In this document: in pieces, positions 59,256 to 61,004 of the stretch
How the letters are laid out: the number at the start of each line of letters is the position of its first letter
How positions within the stretch are numbered: position 1 is the first letter of the stretch
Assembly: GCA_035640475.1 (NCBI GenBank)
Contig: DASQWC010000213.1
Coordinates: 1-61,004, forward strand
Direction of reading: 5' to 3'
DNA from: DASQWC01 sp035640475
GTDB taxonomy: Bacteria > Actinomycetota > JAICYB01
DNA: 61,004 nt
Position numbers and translations under genes: made by a program
Notes under the pieces: model-generated
What the model was told of the DNA's origin: nothing
Database searches by the model: none
What the model saw: only the letters and a program-made list of their open reading frames with translations

Positions 59256-60088
59256 CGTCCGCCCCCCTCACTGCCCAAGTACGCCCGGATCACTTTCTCG
59301 TCGCGCTGAATCTCGGACGGCGTGCCCAGCGCAATGCATCTGCCGAAGTCGAGCGCAAGGATGCGGTCGGCCAGATCCATGACGACTCCCATGTCGTGCT
59401 CGACGAGGATCATCGCGATGGCGAGCTCCTCACGGATGTCGAGGATGAACCGCGCCATGTCTTCGGTCTCCTCGAGGTTCATGCCGGCGACGGGCTCGTC
59501 GAGGAGAAGGAGCTTGGGCTCCATCGCCAGCGCGCGTCCCAGCTCGATGCGCTTCTTGATGCCGTACGGCAGAAGGCCGACCGGCTGCTTCCGGTACTGC
59601 TCGATCTCGAGGAAATCGATGAGCTCCTCGACGATTCGCCTGTTGCGGATCTCATCTCGCTTGGCTCGTCCGGCGTAGACGAGCGCCGACAGCGTTCCGT
59701 AACCGACGTGGACGTACCGGCCGAGCATCAGATTGTCGAGCACAGTGAGGTTCTCGAAGAGCTCGACGTTTTGGAACATGCGCGCCATGCCGCGGCGCGC
59801 GATGTGCTCGGGAGCATCGTTCAGGATGTCCTCGCCGAGGAAGTCGATGTAGCCGCCGTCGGGTCTGTAGAGGCCGGACAGACAATTCAGCAAAGACGTC
59901 TTCCCGGCCCCGTTCGGACCAATAACCGCAAAGAGCTCGTGCTGATTGACGTCGAACGAGACGTCGACGAGGGCTTGGATCCCGGCGAACGACAGCGTGA
60001 CCTTCTGGGCGCGCAGGACCGGCATTCCTTCTGGAAGTGTCAGTGCCGTCAGCGGCAGTGCGTCGGCCAGCGACGTCAGGACAGCCAT
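59252..60088 (-). CDS. livG: ABC transporter ATP-binding protein LivG
   Basis: 278 residues. Walker A AVIGPNGAGKTSLLNCLSG, Q-loop ARMFQN, Walker B KLLLLDEPVAGMN and H-loop ILVEHDMG are all present. The signature motif is degenerate (LPYGIKKRIEL in place of LSGGQ), a known LivG variation. N-terminus carries an extra 20 residues before the first strand. Overlaps livF by 13 bases and fadD by 4. Confidence 0.93.
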   Translation of the reverse strand: MAVLTSLADALPLTALTLPEGMPVLRAQKVTLSFAGIQALVDVSFDVNQHELFAVIGPNGAGKTSLLNCLSGLYRPDGGYIDFLGEDILNDAPEHIARRGMARMFQNVELFENLTVLDNLMLGRYVHVGYGTLSALVYAGRAKRDEIRNRRIVEELIDFLEIEQYRKQPVGLLPYGIKKRIELGRALAMEPKLLLLDEPVAGMNLEETEDMARFILDIREELAIAMILVEHDMGVVMDLADRILALDFGRCIALGTPSEIQRDEKVIRAYLGSEGGGR

Positions 60089-60858
60089 CGTTTGCGCCTT
60101 TTGTAGTGTTTCACCTCGCGGAAGGATCCCGCGTGCTCTTCTGTGCGCAGGCCCAGGTAGAACTCGCGCACGTCGTCGTCCTGTCGCAGGGTCGCGGCCG
60201 GCTTGTCCATCACGATCTTGCCGTTCTCCATTACGTAGCCGTGCTCGGCAATAGCCAGCGCCATGTTCGCGTTCTGCTCGACGAGGAGCACGGATGTTCC
60301 CTGGCGGTTGATCTCGACGATGAGGTCGCGGATCTGCCGCACGAGCATCGGCGCGAGGCCGAGGCTCGGCTCGTCCAGGAGAAGGTAGCGGGGCTCGGTC
60401 ATCAGCGCCCGGCCGATCGCGAGCATTTGCTGCTCGCCGCCGGACAGGTAGCCGGCCGTCTGCTTCCGGCGCTGTTTGAGGATCGGAAAGAGTCCGAAGA
60501 CCCGATCGAACGCATCGTCGGTGGAGCCCGTGGTGTACGCGCCGACGCGAAGGTTTTCCTCGACGGTGAACTCCGCGAAGATGCGGCGTCCCTCCATGAC
60601 TTGGCCGATGCCGGTCTTCACGATGGCCGGTGCGTCGAGACGGTCGATCCGCTTGCCGTCGAGCGAGACGGATCCCTTCGTGATCTTCCCGCGGTGGACG
60701 TCCAGAAGGCCACTGATCGCGCGGAGTGTCGTCGTCTTTCCGGCCCCGTTGGCGCCCAGCAACGCGACGATCTTGCCTTCCGGGACCGCAAGGCTGACGC
60801 CGCGAAGGACGAGGACGACGTCGTTGTAGACCACCTCGAGGTTCGAGACCGCGAGCAC
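60076..60858 (-). CDS. livF: ABC transporter ATP-binding protein LivF
   Basis: 260 residues. Walker A ALLGANGAGKTTTLRAISG, signature LSGGEQQMLAIGRAL, Walker B YLLLDEPSLGLAP, H-loop LLVEQNANMAL. The C-terminal 25 residues (EEHAGSFREVKHYKRRKRWLS) are a basic extension beyond the usual end. GTG 60858. First complete gene of the transport operon. Confidence 0.94.
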   Translation of the reverse strand: MLAVSNLEVVYNDVVLVLRGVSLAVPEGKIVALLGANGAGKTTTLRAISGLLDVHRGKITKGSVSLDGKRIDRLDAPAIVKTGIGQVMEGRRIFAEFTVEENLRVGAYTTGSTDDAFDRVFGLFPILKQRRKQTAGYLSGGEQQMLAIGRALMTEPRYLLLDEPSLGLAPMLVRQIRDLIVEINRQGTSVLLVEQNANMALAIAEHGYVMENGKIVMDKPAATLRQDDDVREFYLGLRTEEHAGSFREVKHYKRRKRWLS

Positions 60859-60877
60859 GCAGTAACGCTAGTGGGCG

Positions 60878-61004
60878 CTACTGCCCCGACACCAGGTGCG
60901 AGACCGGCGGGGGGCCGAGCGCCTTGCCGCCCGGACCTCCGGCGTAGGTCATCCACGTGACGACGGGTTTCTGCCCGACGCCACGGCGGTTCCAGTCGCA
61001 GACG
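60878..61004 (-). CDS. C-terminal fragment of an upstream gene (partial)
   Basis: The minus strand is open from the window edge to TAG 60880-60878: about 42 residues with VCDWNRRGVGQKPVV and a Gly/Pro-rich end. The position directly upstream of livF suggests another component of the transport operon, possibly a second binding protein, but too little is visible to name it. Confidence 0.5.
   Translation of the reverse strand, partial: VCDWNRRGVGQKPVVTWMTYAGGPGGKALGPPPVSHLVSGQ

Overview
The window is a dense (about 65% GC by eye), almost gap-free stretch of a bacterial chromosome. Frequent GTG/TTG starts, a CBS-less GuaB3-type IMP dehydrogenase, a SARP/BTAD regulator, an RsbU/RsbW-type partner-switching module, LPXTG-type surface proteins and a fused AccD-AccA carboxyltransferase point to an actinobacterium, probably an uncultured lineage of Actinomycetota. 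I cannot place it more finely from sequence alone. No rRNA, tRNA, IS element, prophage or CRISPR array was seen.

Layout. 1-4.5 kb: the 3' part of a giant Ig/cadherin-RTX surface protein, a membrane-anchored cupredoxin and an LPXTG protein with a TASP-repeat stalk. 4.5-12 kb: guaB3, a lipoprotein metalloprotease, guaA, a bidirectional terminator, a small secreted protein, an alpha/beta hydrolase and a copper-radical oxidase. 12-25.7 kb: PcrA helicase, adenylate cyclase-AAA-TPR regulator, MgtC-like protein, lipase, AccDA fusion, DsbA-like and PanE-like enzymes, and a 930-residue protein joining a helix-turn-helix head to an enormous coiled coil. 25.8-38.8 kb: O-antigen-ligase-like and WecA/TagO-like proteins, a B12-binding mutase subunit, sucC and sucD (separated by three genes), a secreted esterase, the scar of a deleted polysaccharide locus, then purN-purH. 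38.8-41.2 kb: FAD oxidoreductase and an AbiEi-DUF559 protein.

41.2-53.9 kb is the most unusual part. On the minus strand, a collinear series begins with secreted or membrane-anchored cupredoxins (five genes). It continues, by a translationally coupled overlap, into a 7TM sensor-like protein that ends before any kinase domain, then a fused GAF-PP2C phosphatase/HATPase anti-sigma kinase, two STAS antagonists and a conserved hypothetical protein. A sixth cupredoxin and a SARP regulator flank it. Between them on the plus strand lies an AhpD-like peroxidase whose CxxC motif reads C-F-Y-UGA, with a hairpin of bacterial SECIS geometry just downstream, so it is a likely selenoprotein. An octamer CGTTACGG recurs in front of four of the transcription units. 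My reading is an extracytoplasmic copper/redox sensing module wired to partner-switching control.

53.9-61 kb holds a Liv-type ABC importer (livF, livG, acyl-CoA ligase, livH, livM, substrate-binding lipoprotein) with overlapping genes, probably for uptake and immediate CoA activation of an organic acid. Gene packing is extreme: most convergent pairs share overlapping stop codons (CTAG or TTAG), and many same-strand pairs are joined by NTGA start/stop overlaps, including two that need a CTG start.
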